Origin: Undaria pinnatifida
Lineage: Eukaryota > Sar > Phaeophyceae > Laminariales > Alariaceae
Direction of reading: 5' to 3'
DNA: 64,000 nt
Assembly (NCBI GenBank): GCA_012845835.1
Contig: JABAKD010000030.1
Coordinates: 8,141,305 to 8,205,304 of the forward strand
The notes below the pieces were generated by a model. It saw only the letters and a list, made by a program, of their open reading frames with translations. It ran no database searches and had not been told where the DNA came from. Positions 12,601 to 22,244 of the stretch are shown piece after piece. The translations under genes and the position numbers were made by a program. Each line of letters begins with the position of its first letter. Position 1 is the first letter of the stretch.

Positions 12601-15600
12601 GCCGTTGACCATCTTGCCGCATGATACGGACAGTGGTATAGTATATACTTGCCGTGAATAAGACTATCTTATTTTCACGAAGTTGGATTATCTTATTTTC
12701 ACGCCGTATCAAACGGGAAAGTATGTATCACAGTTGTATTATCACTCTGGACGGACATGTAAGGACCGTTTCGGTGTTGATGTTTTTTTGGCCACGATCC
12801 TTGCATTTCCGGAGAGGGTGGTATATTTCGTGCCCACTCCCTATGGTAACTCTCTAACCTCCCATACGATCCAGCTCTCTTGCTGCCTATCTTCACATAC
12901 CAAAACCGCTGCGGTTCGGCGGGCGAGTGTCTAGGTCATGGCCTATTGCCATCGATAGCGCATTCCCCTTCCGAGACTCGCACAGAAATCCGATATCGAC
13001 GGCGTATGAGTCACGCGCCGTGGTGGATGTCAAACAATGACTGGCTTTTGTATTGGTGTGTTCAGGCCATGCTCATCCCCAACGGTGTTGGAAGTGCCAC
13101 CAGGTGCATAAACTAATGCTATCGAAAGGGCGTTCCCGTCCAGGGCTCAGGGCTCGTACGGGGATGCGTTGTCGATGGCGATCCGTCATACCATCGTGTG
13201 CCTTGGATGATGTCAAACACCCTCTGGGGATGAAAAATTACCTTCGGCTTGCGTATTCGTACGATATGTCAAAAGTCACTCATCGTTAATAGCTTTGGAC
13301 GTTCTCCAAAGCACCTTACTCATCGGCATCGCATGTGGCGTCTTCTCGATGGTAATGAGTGGTGTCTTGCGGAGCGTGGAACACTGCTTGGTATTTAATG
13401 AAGATGATATGTTGACGCTCGCACGCGAAAGTCACTGCAGGGGCCTTGGGGTGAGGGTAGGTGGCAAGAGAGCTGGGAAGCGTGGGAGATCAGAAAGTGG
13501 AGGAGGGGGGCGAGCGGGCGGTGCATCGGTGGCATGTTCGTCGTGTGGGTGACGGCTGAAGATCCAAGCCGCCGAAGAGGATAATTCGTTTGGACCTTGT
13601 CATCGCCGTAACTTCACTGCTTTAACCCGTTCATTATCATCCCGAGCAGTTGGCTGGCCTTAGAAAGCTGCGGATGAATCCTTACTGTTACAGAAGCAAC
13701 ACAAATGACGCGACGTCTCGTACGGAACCATTTACGGTAGCGAGCCTGTGAAACATGCAGGTCGGTCCTTGCTTTTTAAACTCAAATGGTACATGATGCT
13801 TCGCACGCTTTAGTTTGGCGTTAGAATTCCTCATGCGGAGTCGTAGTGTGAACGTTGTTGTTGAAACTCAAATGGTACGTGATGCTTCGCACGCTTTAGT
13901 TTGGCGTTAGAATTCCTCATGCGGAGTCGCAGTGTGAACGTTGTTAAGCAACGGGGTAGATCGCCGCTTGTGGACGGTGTGGGTTTTAGGCGCGCTCACA
14001 TAGCGCCAGGTTGTGAGAAGGTTGATGATAGGATGAGTCTTGGCGGTGACGAAAAACTGGAACGGACTCGTAGAGTCTCTGACAAGCGCAAGCTGTATGA
14101 AGACTCAACCCTTGGCTGTCCGAGTCTAGACTCTCCACTATTAGCCGACTCTCCACTATTATCCGTGCTTGAAGCGACAATAATATCCGCGCGTGCATTG
14201 TATGATGTACCATGATGATAACATGATTAGCCGTGAACACGTGTGCCCACCTCACATACCTGATTAGGTGTGGGCGCGACTGTTTGTACCCCACGAACCT
14301 TTGGTAGACTTTCACAGGCTAGACACTGTATTTATTTTCATGTGCTTTCCGTTTTTTTCTTCTTGTGGGGGTGGGCGGGGGTGGTTTAAAAAATGTAATA
14401 CAACCTTGAAACCCCCAAACACCCTGTATTCGGTACAGTAGGCTGATCTGTGAAATTCTCTCACAGACTCGTGTGTCTACAAATACTTGATAGTAATACA
14501 TGATATATGTAGCTTTCACGTGGTGTATTTGGTGACCTTGTAAATGGGCAAAGCGCTGAAGCGGTTTCAGGGAGCGCTTGGGCGATGACGAAATGTAACG
14601 GACTAGAGTTTCTGAACCAGTGAAAGCTGTTTGAAGATACACCCTTGGCTGTCCGAGCCCTCGTGTATAGCACTCTTGTCTTCCCACAAGTGTTGGTATT
14701 ATACTAGTTGAATATCACTTTTGATCAAACTATAATAGGATTTATGGGAACGGAGAAAGGAACACGGCGATGACGAAGTAGAGTAAACGGACTAGAGTTT
14801 CAGATCAGCCTCGCTGTTTGAAGACAACGTGCTTTATGTCCGAGCCCCCTTTGACAATGCTCTCTCCTACCGAGCTCACAGCTTCTTTGGCCTCAGTACT
14901 CTACCTCCGGCCACTGTGCTACCAGGCATCAGATACGACTCCTGGTTGACGAATTATCTATTTTTAGCGCTGTTTATTAGTATATTTTTTCGTATTTGCT
15001 TGAGGGGGGTGTTGAAGGAACTCGGCCATGACGAAGTAAAGTAAACGGACTAGAGTTTCAGACCAGCCTCGCTGTTTGAAGACAACGTGCTTTTTGTCCG
15101 AGCCCCTTGGTTCCTTCTGCCCCTCTCCAACTTTCCTTGGTGATAAATTCGCCGTCCACGCATCTGACTTTGCGGGTGCACCCTGCTCTTACGGATAATC
15201 GCGGCTGCCCGGCATGTTCATCGCGCCGTACAGACGATGGGTTTGGGGGAGGGAGAGGGGCGGCTATGACGAGCAAAGTAAACGGACTAGAGTTTCAGAT
15301 CAGCCTCGGCTGTTTGAAGACAACACGCTTTTTGTCCGAGCCCATTTGTTCTTACTCCCATTAATCCTCTTCCTGGCTTTAAAGCTTCCGGCCTCGCTCC
15401 TTTACACCAATCAGACGACTTGCGTAAACACGTGAACACAGGAACCCTCCTTTGTAGTATTATGTTTGGCTTCGTGTTGGGTTGGGGTGGAGGAACACGC
15501 AATGACGAAGTAAAGTAAACGGACTAGAGTTTCAGATCAGCCTCGGCTGTTTGAAGACAACGCGCTTTTTGTCCGAGCCTCTTGTTCCTCCTCCCATCCT

Positions 15601-18600
15601 ACTTCTTCCTAACTTGATAGCTTCCGGCATCTCTGCTCCACCACAAGTAATAGTAGGCTTGGGGTGGGTATAGGAACACTTATTTTTATACTTGGTAATA
15701 TTAATAGTATTATTCTTCACTTCGGGATGGGTTGGAGGAACTCGGCGATGACGAAGTAAAGTAAACGGACTAGAGTTTCAGACCAGCCTCGGCTGTTTGA
15801 AGACAGCGTGCTTGTTGTCCGAGCCTGTTAGTTGTTCCTATTGCCCCCCCCCCCCTCCCCCCCGCCACACCTTGTTCGGGTGACAACGGTATATGTTTGC
15901 CGCCTCGAAACTCCAGCTGTATTTGCCCTGCTCAACAGTACGCAATCCCCGCTGCACGAAGTATGAACGTCGACCGCTCCATTGATCGAACTCACGGCTG
16001 ACGTACATGTGATGCTCAGCAGGATACTGGCAATCCCCACTGCACGAAATATGAGTACTGACCACTCTATTGGCCAAACTCATATGTGTCGTATTTGAAA
16101 TACATTCATAGAACACTCTTTTATATTTAACAAGTGTGTATCATGAGCCGCCCGCGTCAAGTTAATGGAAGGTTGAGTTCAAGATCGCGCTCCGTGCAGA
16201 CAGGCGACCGATGGGGGGCAGGGTGGGCGGAAAGGCGGCTATGACGAAGTAAAGTAAAACGGACTAGAGTTTCAGACCAGCCTCGGCTGTTTGAAGACAA
16301 CGCTCTTGTGGTCCGAGCGTCTTGCTCCTACCTCCCATTCATCCTCTTCCTGACATGAAAGCTTCAGGCCTCGCTGCTTTACACCAATCAGACGACTCGC
16401 GTGAACACAAGAACGCAGGAACCCTCCTTTCTAGTTTTTCTTGCGCTTCGGGTTGGGTTGGAGTTGGAGTTGAGGAACTCGCAATGACGAAGTAAAGTAA
16501 ACGGACTAGAGTTTCAGATCAGCCTCGGCTGTTTGAAGACAACGCGCTTTTTGTCCCGAGCCTCTTGTTCCTCCTCCCATCCCACCTCTTCCTGACCTGA
16601 AGATTTCCTGCCTCGCTGCTTCACCAATAATTAATAGACTTGGGGTGAGTATTGGAACCCTTCTTTGTATGCTTGGTAATAGTACTATTATTCACTTTGT
16701 GATGGGTTGGAGGAACTCGGCGATGACGAAGTAAAGTAAACGGACTAGAGTTTCAGACCAGCCTCGGCTGTGTGAAGACAACGCGCTTTTAGTCCGAGCC
16801 CTTCTGTTCCTCCTTCAATAGCGCCTCTTGTCGACAACCTTGTTATCGCCTCACTGTCCCCACCCCCCAAGCGCTCCAGGCCCCCGCCACCAATGTGTCA
16901 CGTGACATTACTCTGGGGGCTTTTTTGGTCGGTAAATACTTGCGATCACCGGCCGCTACGCATCCCCCCCCTCCCCTCTCCACATGGCATGTATCTACCA
17001 AGTATCTGGTTTCGTGTCCACTTGTGAAGATATTTCATAGTTCGATAAGGTTGTCTGGCTGCTGAACGCTACATTGGCATGTGTCTCCTCCTACCCCCTG
17101 TCCCTGCCTCTACTCTACCAAAACCCGGTGGTGTTACGACTGTCCTTGTTTTTTTTTCGCCTCGCAGAACAAGGGCATGCGTTTCGTGAAGAATGTCGGC
17201 CTTGGGTTCAAGACGCCCAAGCTCGCGAAGGAAGGCAACTACGTCGACAAGAAGTGCCCCTTCACCGGCGACGTGTCCATCCGTGGCCGCATCCTTAAGG
17301 CGAGAACAAAATCCCCCCCCCCCCCCCACCGTCCCCTTTTCCCTAAACCGGACATGCGCGTACTAAATGCAAAAATTCATGTTACATACTGATTCGGCTT
17401 AACCCCTTCCCCATGGCGCCCACGTGTTGTGGACAAACTACTTGAATTTTAATTGGGTTATATTTACAGGATAAGGGTTCAAGCCGTTTTTCGCAAGTAG
17501 ATCGCCTGGGACATTCGCGGAGTGGTTGAATCAAGGCGGTGTACGTGTAATCGTACATGAGTATTCGTACCGACTACAGTTTGGTTTTGAGGTTTGTTGT
17601 CTGCATTGTCAGGTTCCTTGCCCGTGCGTAAGCATTGACCCTGCGTATCCTCCCATCTCGTTTCGCGTTCACATTCTTCTGTTATTCCTTGCCGTTGCGT
17701 ATACATTGACCCTGCGTATCCTCCCCTCTCGTTTCACGTTCACATTCTTCTGTGATTTTGTTTCCAGGGTCTTGTTATCTCCGCCGGCAAGATGACTAAC
17801 ACCATCGTCATCCGCCGTGATTACCTTCACTACATCTCCAAGTACCGCCGGTGAGACATGCGCTTCTCTGATCGAACCGCGTAGCAAATTGAACTATCGA
17901 TGTTTCCCGTTGTCTTGTAACACCTCACTCGCTATTGTCGTGTCCTACCAGCAATCCCTCTTTGTCAGAGTGTCTCTGTGTGCTTTGAAATAAAAGGTTC
18001 GAGACACGCTGTTGTTGTACCTTTTGCGTGAATGCCGTGTTGCTTCCCGCGATTGTTGTGTTGAGGAATCGAAGGTTTGATAATTGTTCACTCGTCGTCG
18101 TTGTAACTTACGCCAACCCCTTCGTGCTCCTGTGTGTTTTGGAATCGAAGGTTCGAGAAACGCCACAAGAACATGACGGTGCACTGCGCGCCCTGCTGGG
18201 AGAACGTAAAGGAGGGAGACATCGTGACCATCGGACAGTGCCGGCCCCTGTCCAAGACGGTACGCTTCAACGTCCTCGAGCACGAGGCGTGCATCAACAC
18301 GGTGAGGCTACGCGCGGGATTGATCACCCGTCTGTTTCCCGCTATTTGCCGATTGTTGCATGCCAGGTGTACCAGGTTCTGTCGAAAAGTGTAAAACTCG
18401 GTTCCGTGAGGCTCGAAAGGTCGCCCATTGGTTCCTTTTCGGCTGCTATCATGCGCACGTTTTAGCAACAAGTAGCTGGAATGAATTTTCGGACGGGATA
18501 ATGTTTGCGCTACTGCAGGGAAAAAAAAAGGTGAAGGTGGGGTTATAGAGGTGCGCGCGATGTCGGCGCTATCAATTCGTACGGTGTGAGGTTGCTCAGA

Positions 18601-18728
18601 TTGGAAAGGTGCATTACTTGAACCCTTGGCTACAACAAATTCCTCTTTTCAACCCTTGCCTTTTTTTGTCGCCTGTTGTTCCATGCGCGCAGGCTGTGTC
18701 GGTGCGCAAGCAGTTCCGTATGTTCTGA
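9695..18728 (+). CDS. RPS11: 40S ribosomal protein S11 (uS17 family)
   Basis: Exons 9695-9727, 10787-10861, 17168-17299, 17768-17850, 18151-18301 and 18693-18728 (TGA) give 169 residues, about the usual S11 length. S11 (uS17) is a 40S subunit protein bound to 18S rRNA. Landmarks: EKAYQKQ (13-19) and AKRVLGKK (26-33); [10 protein letters not shown] (45-54); [16 protein letters not shown] (64-79); [11 protein letters not shown] (91-101) and [11 protein letters not shown] (109-119); [15 protein letters not shown] (about 138-152); C-terminal VRKQFRMF. Phases agree across all junctions. Intron 3 (17300-17767) has a GC donor (AAG/gcgaga), with no GT alternative nearby. Intron 2 is about 6.3 kb, far larger than the others, and hosts the snoRNA-like array on the same strand. 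The ATG at 9695 is the only good start before exon 2; the first 11 residues are not conserved in my memory of the family. Confidence 0.93.
10862..12337. other. 5' part of RPS11 intron 2, no feature seen
   Basis: An open frame of about 158 codons on the minus strand near 11.4-11.8 kb has no family resemblance and lies inside a transcribed intron. I treat it as chance. No array element occurs before 12338. Confidence 0.5.
12338..12430 (+). ncRNA. Box C/D snoRNA-like element, copy 1
   Basis: First and most isolated copy. C-like UGACGA at 12344-12349, perfect D' CUGA at 12381-12384 preceded by UAGAGUCU, C' UGAAGA, and D-like CCGA at 12422-12425 preceded by the guide CCCUUGGCUGU. Bases outside boxes C and D (GAC and GTC) can pair as a terminal stem. 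The guide is complementary to ACAGCCAAGGG, a conserved 25S rRNA segment as I remember it. The D box is not canonical (CCGA, not CUGA). Confidence 0.55.
13778..13944. repeat. Tandem duplication in RPS11 intron 2, period 86 bp
   Basis: Two nearly identical units begin with AAACTCAAATGGTAC at 13778 and 13864; the second is slightly truncated. The pair sits directly upstream of snoRNA-like copy 2 and does not contain the array motif. Confidence 0.9.
14040..14128 (+). ncRNA. Box C/D snoRNA-like element, copy 2
   Basis: C-like GUGACGA at 14046-14052, the best match to RUGAUGA in the array, followed by a perfect D' CUGA at 14079-14082, C' AUGAAGA, and CCGA at 14120-14123. It keeps the CCCUUGGCUGU guide at 14109-14119 and the D' guide UAGAGUCU. 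The terminal stem is weaker than in later copies. Confidence 0.55.
14580..14660 (+). ncRNA. Box C/D snoRNA-like element, copy 3
   Basis: The clearest copy. GGGC (14580-14583) and GCCC (14657-14660) form a perfect terminal stem immediately outside box C (AUGACGA, 14585-14591) and box D (CCGA, 14653-14656). D' CUGA lies at 14612-14615 and C' UGAAGA at 14632-14637. Both guides are intact: CGGACUAGAGU before D' and CCCUUGGCUGU before D. It links the older copies 1-2 to the later copies 4-11. Confidence 0.62.
14766..14846 (+). ncRNA. Box C/D snoRNA-like element, copy 4
   Basis: GGC/GCC terminal stem, C AUGACGA, D' changed to CAGA at 14801-14804, C' UUGAAGA, D CCGA at 14840-14843. The D' guide CGGACUAGAGU is kept. 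The D guide has changed to GUGCUUUAUGU and no longer matches the 25S segment. Confidence 0.55.
15024..15104 (+). ncRNA. Box C/D snoRNA-like element, copy 5
   Basis: Terminal GGC (15024-15026) pairs with GCC (15102-15104). Box C AUGACGA, D' CAGA, C' UUGAAGA and D CCGA (15098-15101) are in register with the other copies. The D' guide is conserved; the D-side sequence is of the later GUGCUUUUUGU type. Confidence 0.55.
15262..15342 (+). ncRNA. Box C/D snoRNA-like element, copy 6
   Basis: GGCU before AUGACGA pairs with the GCC after CCGA (15336-15339). It is a few bases shorter than its neighbours just after box C. D' guide and C' UUGAAGA are conserved. Confidence 0.55.
15497..15579 (+). ncRNA. 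Box C/D snoRNA-like element, copy 7
   Basis: Boxes AUGACGA, CAGA, UUGAAGA and CCGA (15573-15576) are present. The terminal stem is reduced because the 5' flank is CGCA instead of CGGCG. The D' guide CGGACUAGAGU is intact. Confidence 0.5.
15744..15825 (+). ncRNA. Box C/D snoRNA-like element, copy 8
   Basis: Full set of boxes with GGC/GCC stem; D CCGA at 15819-15822. The D-side sequence is GUGCUUGUUGU, a variant within the later group. Confidence 0.55.
16237..16319 (+). ncRNA. Box C/D snoRNA-like element, copy 9
   Basis: GCU directly before AUGACGA pairs with AGC after CCG/A (CCGA at 16313-16316). This stem differs in sequence from the GGC/GCC stem of other copies yet still pairs, which favours a structured RNA. 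One extra A is present before the D' guide. Confidence 0.55.
16479..16562 (+). ncRNA. Box C/D snoRNA-like element, copy 10
   Basis: Boxes AUGACGA, CAGA, UUGAAGA and CCGA (16556-16559), with one extra C before box D. The 5' flank is CGCA as in copy 7, so these two are probably recent sisters. Confidence 0.5.
16719..16800 (+). ncRNA. Box C/D snoRNA-like element, copy 11
   Basis: Last copy, 367 bp before RPS11 exon 3. GGC/GCC stem, AUGACGA, CAGA, GUGAAGA (one change in C' flank) and CCGA at 16794-16797. The D' guide CGGACUAGAGU is intact. Confidence 0.55.
17633..17765. repeat. Tandem duplication at the 3' end of RPS11 intron 3, period 71 bp
   Basis: CATTGACCCTGCGTATCC occurs at 17633 and 17704 with the following C/T-rich stretch also repeated. 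The second copy supplies the polypyrimidine tract and acceptor (TTTCCAG) used for exon 4. Confidence 0.85.
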
Positions 18729-20830
18729 GCAAACCGCTTTCGAGAGGTTTTATGGGTCGAAGCCGCACACGGGAGGGAGGGAGGAAGCTTAGCCTGGCCG
18801 AGTGCAACAAACCTCGCGCTGTTGATTCTGGGTTACCTGAAAGTTAACTCGCGAGCCCGTGTCGCGGCTGCTTCGTCGTAGTTGCGCACGGTGCTGCTTG
18901 CTGATTGGTGAAGCCTCTTGTGTCCATCGTGCAGCAATTACTTTTGTCCTGGGGGCGAAAGGGGTAGACCACATAATAAGAACATGACTGCCCTGTCAAA
19001 AATCGAAAAGGAGATATTTGCCCGATATTTCGAAGAGGTGTGCGAGACGGGTCGAGTCCTACAGCATCTGGCATGTGTTTGTGCTGTTTGGTTACACCAC
19101 AACTCTGGATCGATGGTGATCATCATGCCAGCGTGTTCGTACGAAGAAACGTGTGCCATGTATCGAAACGCCGCCATAGCGATATGCCACGGCTGCACAC
19201 ACACCACAGCAATATGCCTCGCGATTTTATAAAGCGCCACACAATGAAGGCTCCGTCGTCGGGATAAGCAGCACACAACTAAAAGTCGTTGTTGGTCCGA
19301 TACAAACCCCTAAACGACGTACTCACTTTCACAATATCCTCTGTATCAGGAAATGGACCACGTTACGACAATCAATAGTCACAGAAATCCGAACTGCGCG
19401 CATAGAAGTAGCCCTCCAGCACGAGCAGTTATCGAAAACGTGGTACTGCTGACGCGGAAAATCTTCTCTCTCGGTGTGCCCACTACTATCATGCAGTATA
19501 ACGTTTTTTCGGCCCATCGGAGTGCTCATCTCCTTCATTGCTGAACACGGCGAAGTGGGTTTTGTATGTGGCTACGTACGTGTAATGTCTAGGCCGTGAA
19601 ATAATCGTGTCTTTCTGGGGGCGTCCACATATCTCGACTGCTAGATTCGGGCGTGCGTAACTATCGTGTTGATACGTGAAGCAACGGATCCACAATAACT
19701 AACGCCCACCATATTTGTCGTCAACGCTACACGAAATAAACGTGAAGGATACGTTGAGCCTTGGACGCGTGTCCCACCAACTGTCCGATGTCTGTTGGGC
19801 TGACTGGGAGACTACGCTTTTATTTTGTGCGGTATCACACAACGTGCAGCTCTTGAGATTCTCGATCGAAACTTGTTTCAAGTCTTGTGGGGGCTTATAG
19901 TCTTGTGCATAAACGACCGAAAACACGACAAGTTCGATTTCAAGCGTCCAGGAAGAGCGTGGAGCAGTGGCACGAGTATCAGCATGCCGCACGCGTGTCG
20001 ACCAGAGTGTCGACCAGCTCCTTACGATGTGCAGTTCGGACACGTCTCCCCTAGGCCTGCTATGTGTGGTCGATACTGAAATCGTCAGTATTTTTACAGC
20101 TTTTCCTTCGCAAGTCTGTAACAGGGGCTTTTCATAAATAGCAAGTAGCCCCTCTTGCGCCGAGCACACGCCATAAACAGTGCGTCAGCCGTGAGATGCG
20201 GGGGACAAAGTCTCAACTTGCATGACTGAGTGCGACTGCTTCAGTCACCAAAGCGTCGTGCGGCGTCGGCGGCGGATGCCCCCTTTGAGATTTCAGAGGC
20301 AGAACACATCGAAAACAAACGGCGATTACGGCATCGTCAGACCACACCAAGCAGCCCGGGCTGCTGGGGTAGGAGACTCGTCAAAAGTACAGCATACAGC
20401 ATAGTAAGGAGTTGTACGATCCCGGCGCAGCATGATGATACTATTACGCATTGCTACGCGCTCTCGGCAGAAGGTTGATATTACCGCAGTCTGTTTAGGT
20501 CGATTTTGGCCGCTAATATTCCTGGGGCCGAAAAATGTTACTAGTTAATCGGCCAGCGAGAGGCCTGGGAGACCGGTCGGGTCAGCAACGCCACCCCTCA
20601 CCACAGCAACAGCAATAAAACTACCAACACTTTCGCGGCGCGTGTGCTCGTGCAGTATTAGCAGGGAATCAGAGCGCGTGATACACGGCTCTCCTTGGGC
20701 TGGGTAGATAAAGACACGTGCCCGCAGTTTTCCGATTGCTCCATTTCTTCGGTAGTAAGTACATGATGTTTTACCACATCATTAGCGTTGTAGGCGTTAC
20801 AACTTCACAACGGCGTGTGGCCGAGTGACG
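18729..20830. other. Intergenic between RPS11 and cupin gene, no gene seen
   Basis: Several frames of 60-156 codons exist, but none resembles a protein family and they overlap on opposite strands. The 3' ends of RPS11 (+) and the cupin gene (-) converge here. Confidence 0.5.
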
Positions 20831-22244
20831 TCACAAGCTGAAGTCGTCTGGAACAATCACGAACAGCGACCTTCGCCGCTTTCCGTTCACAGCGCGCGAC
20901 CGGTGGCCCTGACAAAACCAATACAAGGAGACGGGGGGGGGTACAGCAAAGGGGCACATGCGTGAGAGTGGTGAGGAGGTACACTCGCGCGCGCGAAGCA
21001 TCGGCGGCACCAGGCGGCGTGCAGTATTTCGTGGGATGGGCCCCAGTATGTCGTGACGCGGGGCGAATAGTCAACAGCAGAGACAAGTCATAACGAAACA
21101 TCGGGGCAAAGACGTATACCCGCTACACCCTTCATGGTACCAGGAATTGTACGAAAAAATGGCTTCGTCTGACGTTATTATCTTGACTTCTTGTCTGATT
21201 CATACACTTCAGAACTACGCCAAACTTGTAGGGGACGAACCACTTGGAAATAGTGTGGGTTGGTTTCTTCGGCAGCAAAAATGTTATAAATGCACAAGAA
21301 TTATCTGGAAAAATGCCATGTCATACTTCGAAGTGTTGCATCTGTTACCTTTCCCCAGGTGTCCTCGACAAACATCACGGTCCCAGCGGGGAAAATTCTC
21401 CGCGTGCCGTCCGTGACCTCGATTTCTACCCCCGCGTCCAAGCTGACAATAAACTGCTTCGCGGGAGCCGTATGAAAGTCGAAGTCGTAATTTCCTGGCG
21501 TTTCCCGAAACTTTACACCTTGATTGTGGAAATACCCGAACGCGAACGGAGAAGAGAACCGAAACCTCAATCATCAGGAATTATTCGTCAACGTCAAGAA
21601 TGGCTAAACAAATGGAGGGCGTCGAAAATACCAAAAACTGGACTTAGATGATAGGAATACTTCACTCACTACTTACTGTCTGCATCTCTACTACCTGCTA
21701 TATTACGTAAAAATGACATACACTCTACACAACACTGAGAGCACCTCGAGCGCTCTACTCTAGCCTACAGCTGTTGATTTCAATACAAGGCTGCAAGCAG
21801 TCGCGTACTCCACCATAGACAATGCAAGCACCACAAAAATACAGAAACGGAACGGAACCTACTATTTTGGCACGTCATATTACTTATTTGGCCTGCTTCC
21901 TGTCTTCGTCTCTCACCGGTGCTGGGTATCAGCTCCGACAGCGCCCCGATCCCCGCCCCCGGCCCCAAAGCCACGGTCATATCGGTAAAGTAGCTGTTAC
22001 CATCCGCGTCCACAGAAATGCAGGGTAGCGACCAGGACTCCGAGCAGCAGCCGGCGCTGGAACTCCCTGGGAGGGATTCCCCTTCCCCGTCACATGACGC
22101 GCCCATTACCGCAGCGGGGGCGATGGGGGGAGGTTTTGTGGGGAGCACGGAGGCGCCGGGCGGGGGGGGGGTCTCGCCGTTATGTGAAAGCTCGAGGGCC
22201 TCCAGGGTCGCCTGGAGCCTCAGAAACGCGTGGATGCTTTTCAT
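20831..22244 (-). CDS. Cupin-domain protein
   Basis: Minus-strand exons 22244-21917, 21518-21349 and 20908-20831 (TGA) join in phase (1, 0) to give up to 191 residues. The product is a small single cupin. VDADGNSYFTDMTVAL and ALSELIP lead into KFRETPGNYDF and FHTAPAKQF (residues 124-132), the usual start of the cupin barrel. EIEVTDGTRRIFPAGTV and FVEDTWGKGH (159-168) form its second half, and VIVPDDF its end. Proteins of this small family are widespread in algae, fungi and bacteria with mostly unknown substrates; His125 and His168 are candidate metal ligands. Donors gtgaga and gtaaca and acceptors AAG and CAG support the exons. The start is uncertain: ATG at 22244 or 22106. The first about 75 residues are Pro/Ser/Gly-rich and may be disordered or partly non-coding. 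Confidence 0.8.

Larger units (their letters stand above)
15226..16810. repeat. Tandem array of ~230-490-bp units carrying the snoRNA-like copies
   Basis: From copy 6 onward the spacers are also repeated. Shared words include CTTCGGGTTGGGTTGGAG before the element and TTCCTCCTCCCAT, CTTCCTGACCTGAAAG and ACACCAATCAGACGACT after it. The array therefore grew by duplicating element plus spacer, not by hopping of the element alone. The stretch 15841-16240 carries an unrelated insert with a C-rich run and an internal repeat (CCCGCTGCACGAA-like, twice). Confidence 0.75.

Noticed and set aside
14585-14660. ATGA...GA motif as a SECIS element
   Set aside because: No helix of the required length between the quartet and an apical AA, and the host protein has no selenocysteine.
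12338-16800. Array as hammerhead ribozymes (GATGA...CGAAA-like words)
   Set aside because: Copies 1-2 contain GATGAGTC...GACGAAA, but the invariant CUGA before it is missing, stems I and III are absent, and later copies lack stem II entirely. The C/D layout explains all copies better.
12338-16800. Array as CRISPR
   Set aside because: Spacers are long, partly repeated themselves, and the locus is a eukaryotic intron. Repeats are ~80 nt with internal guides.
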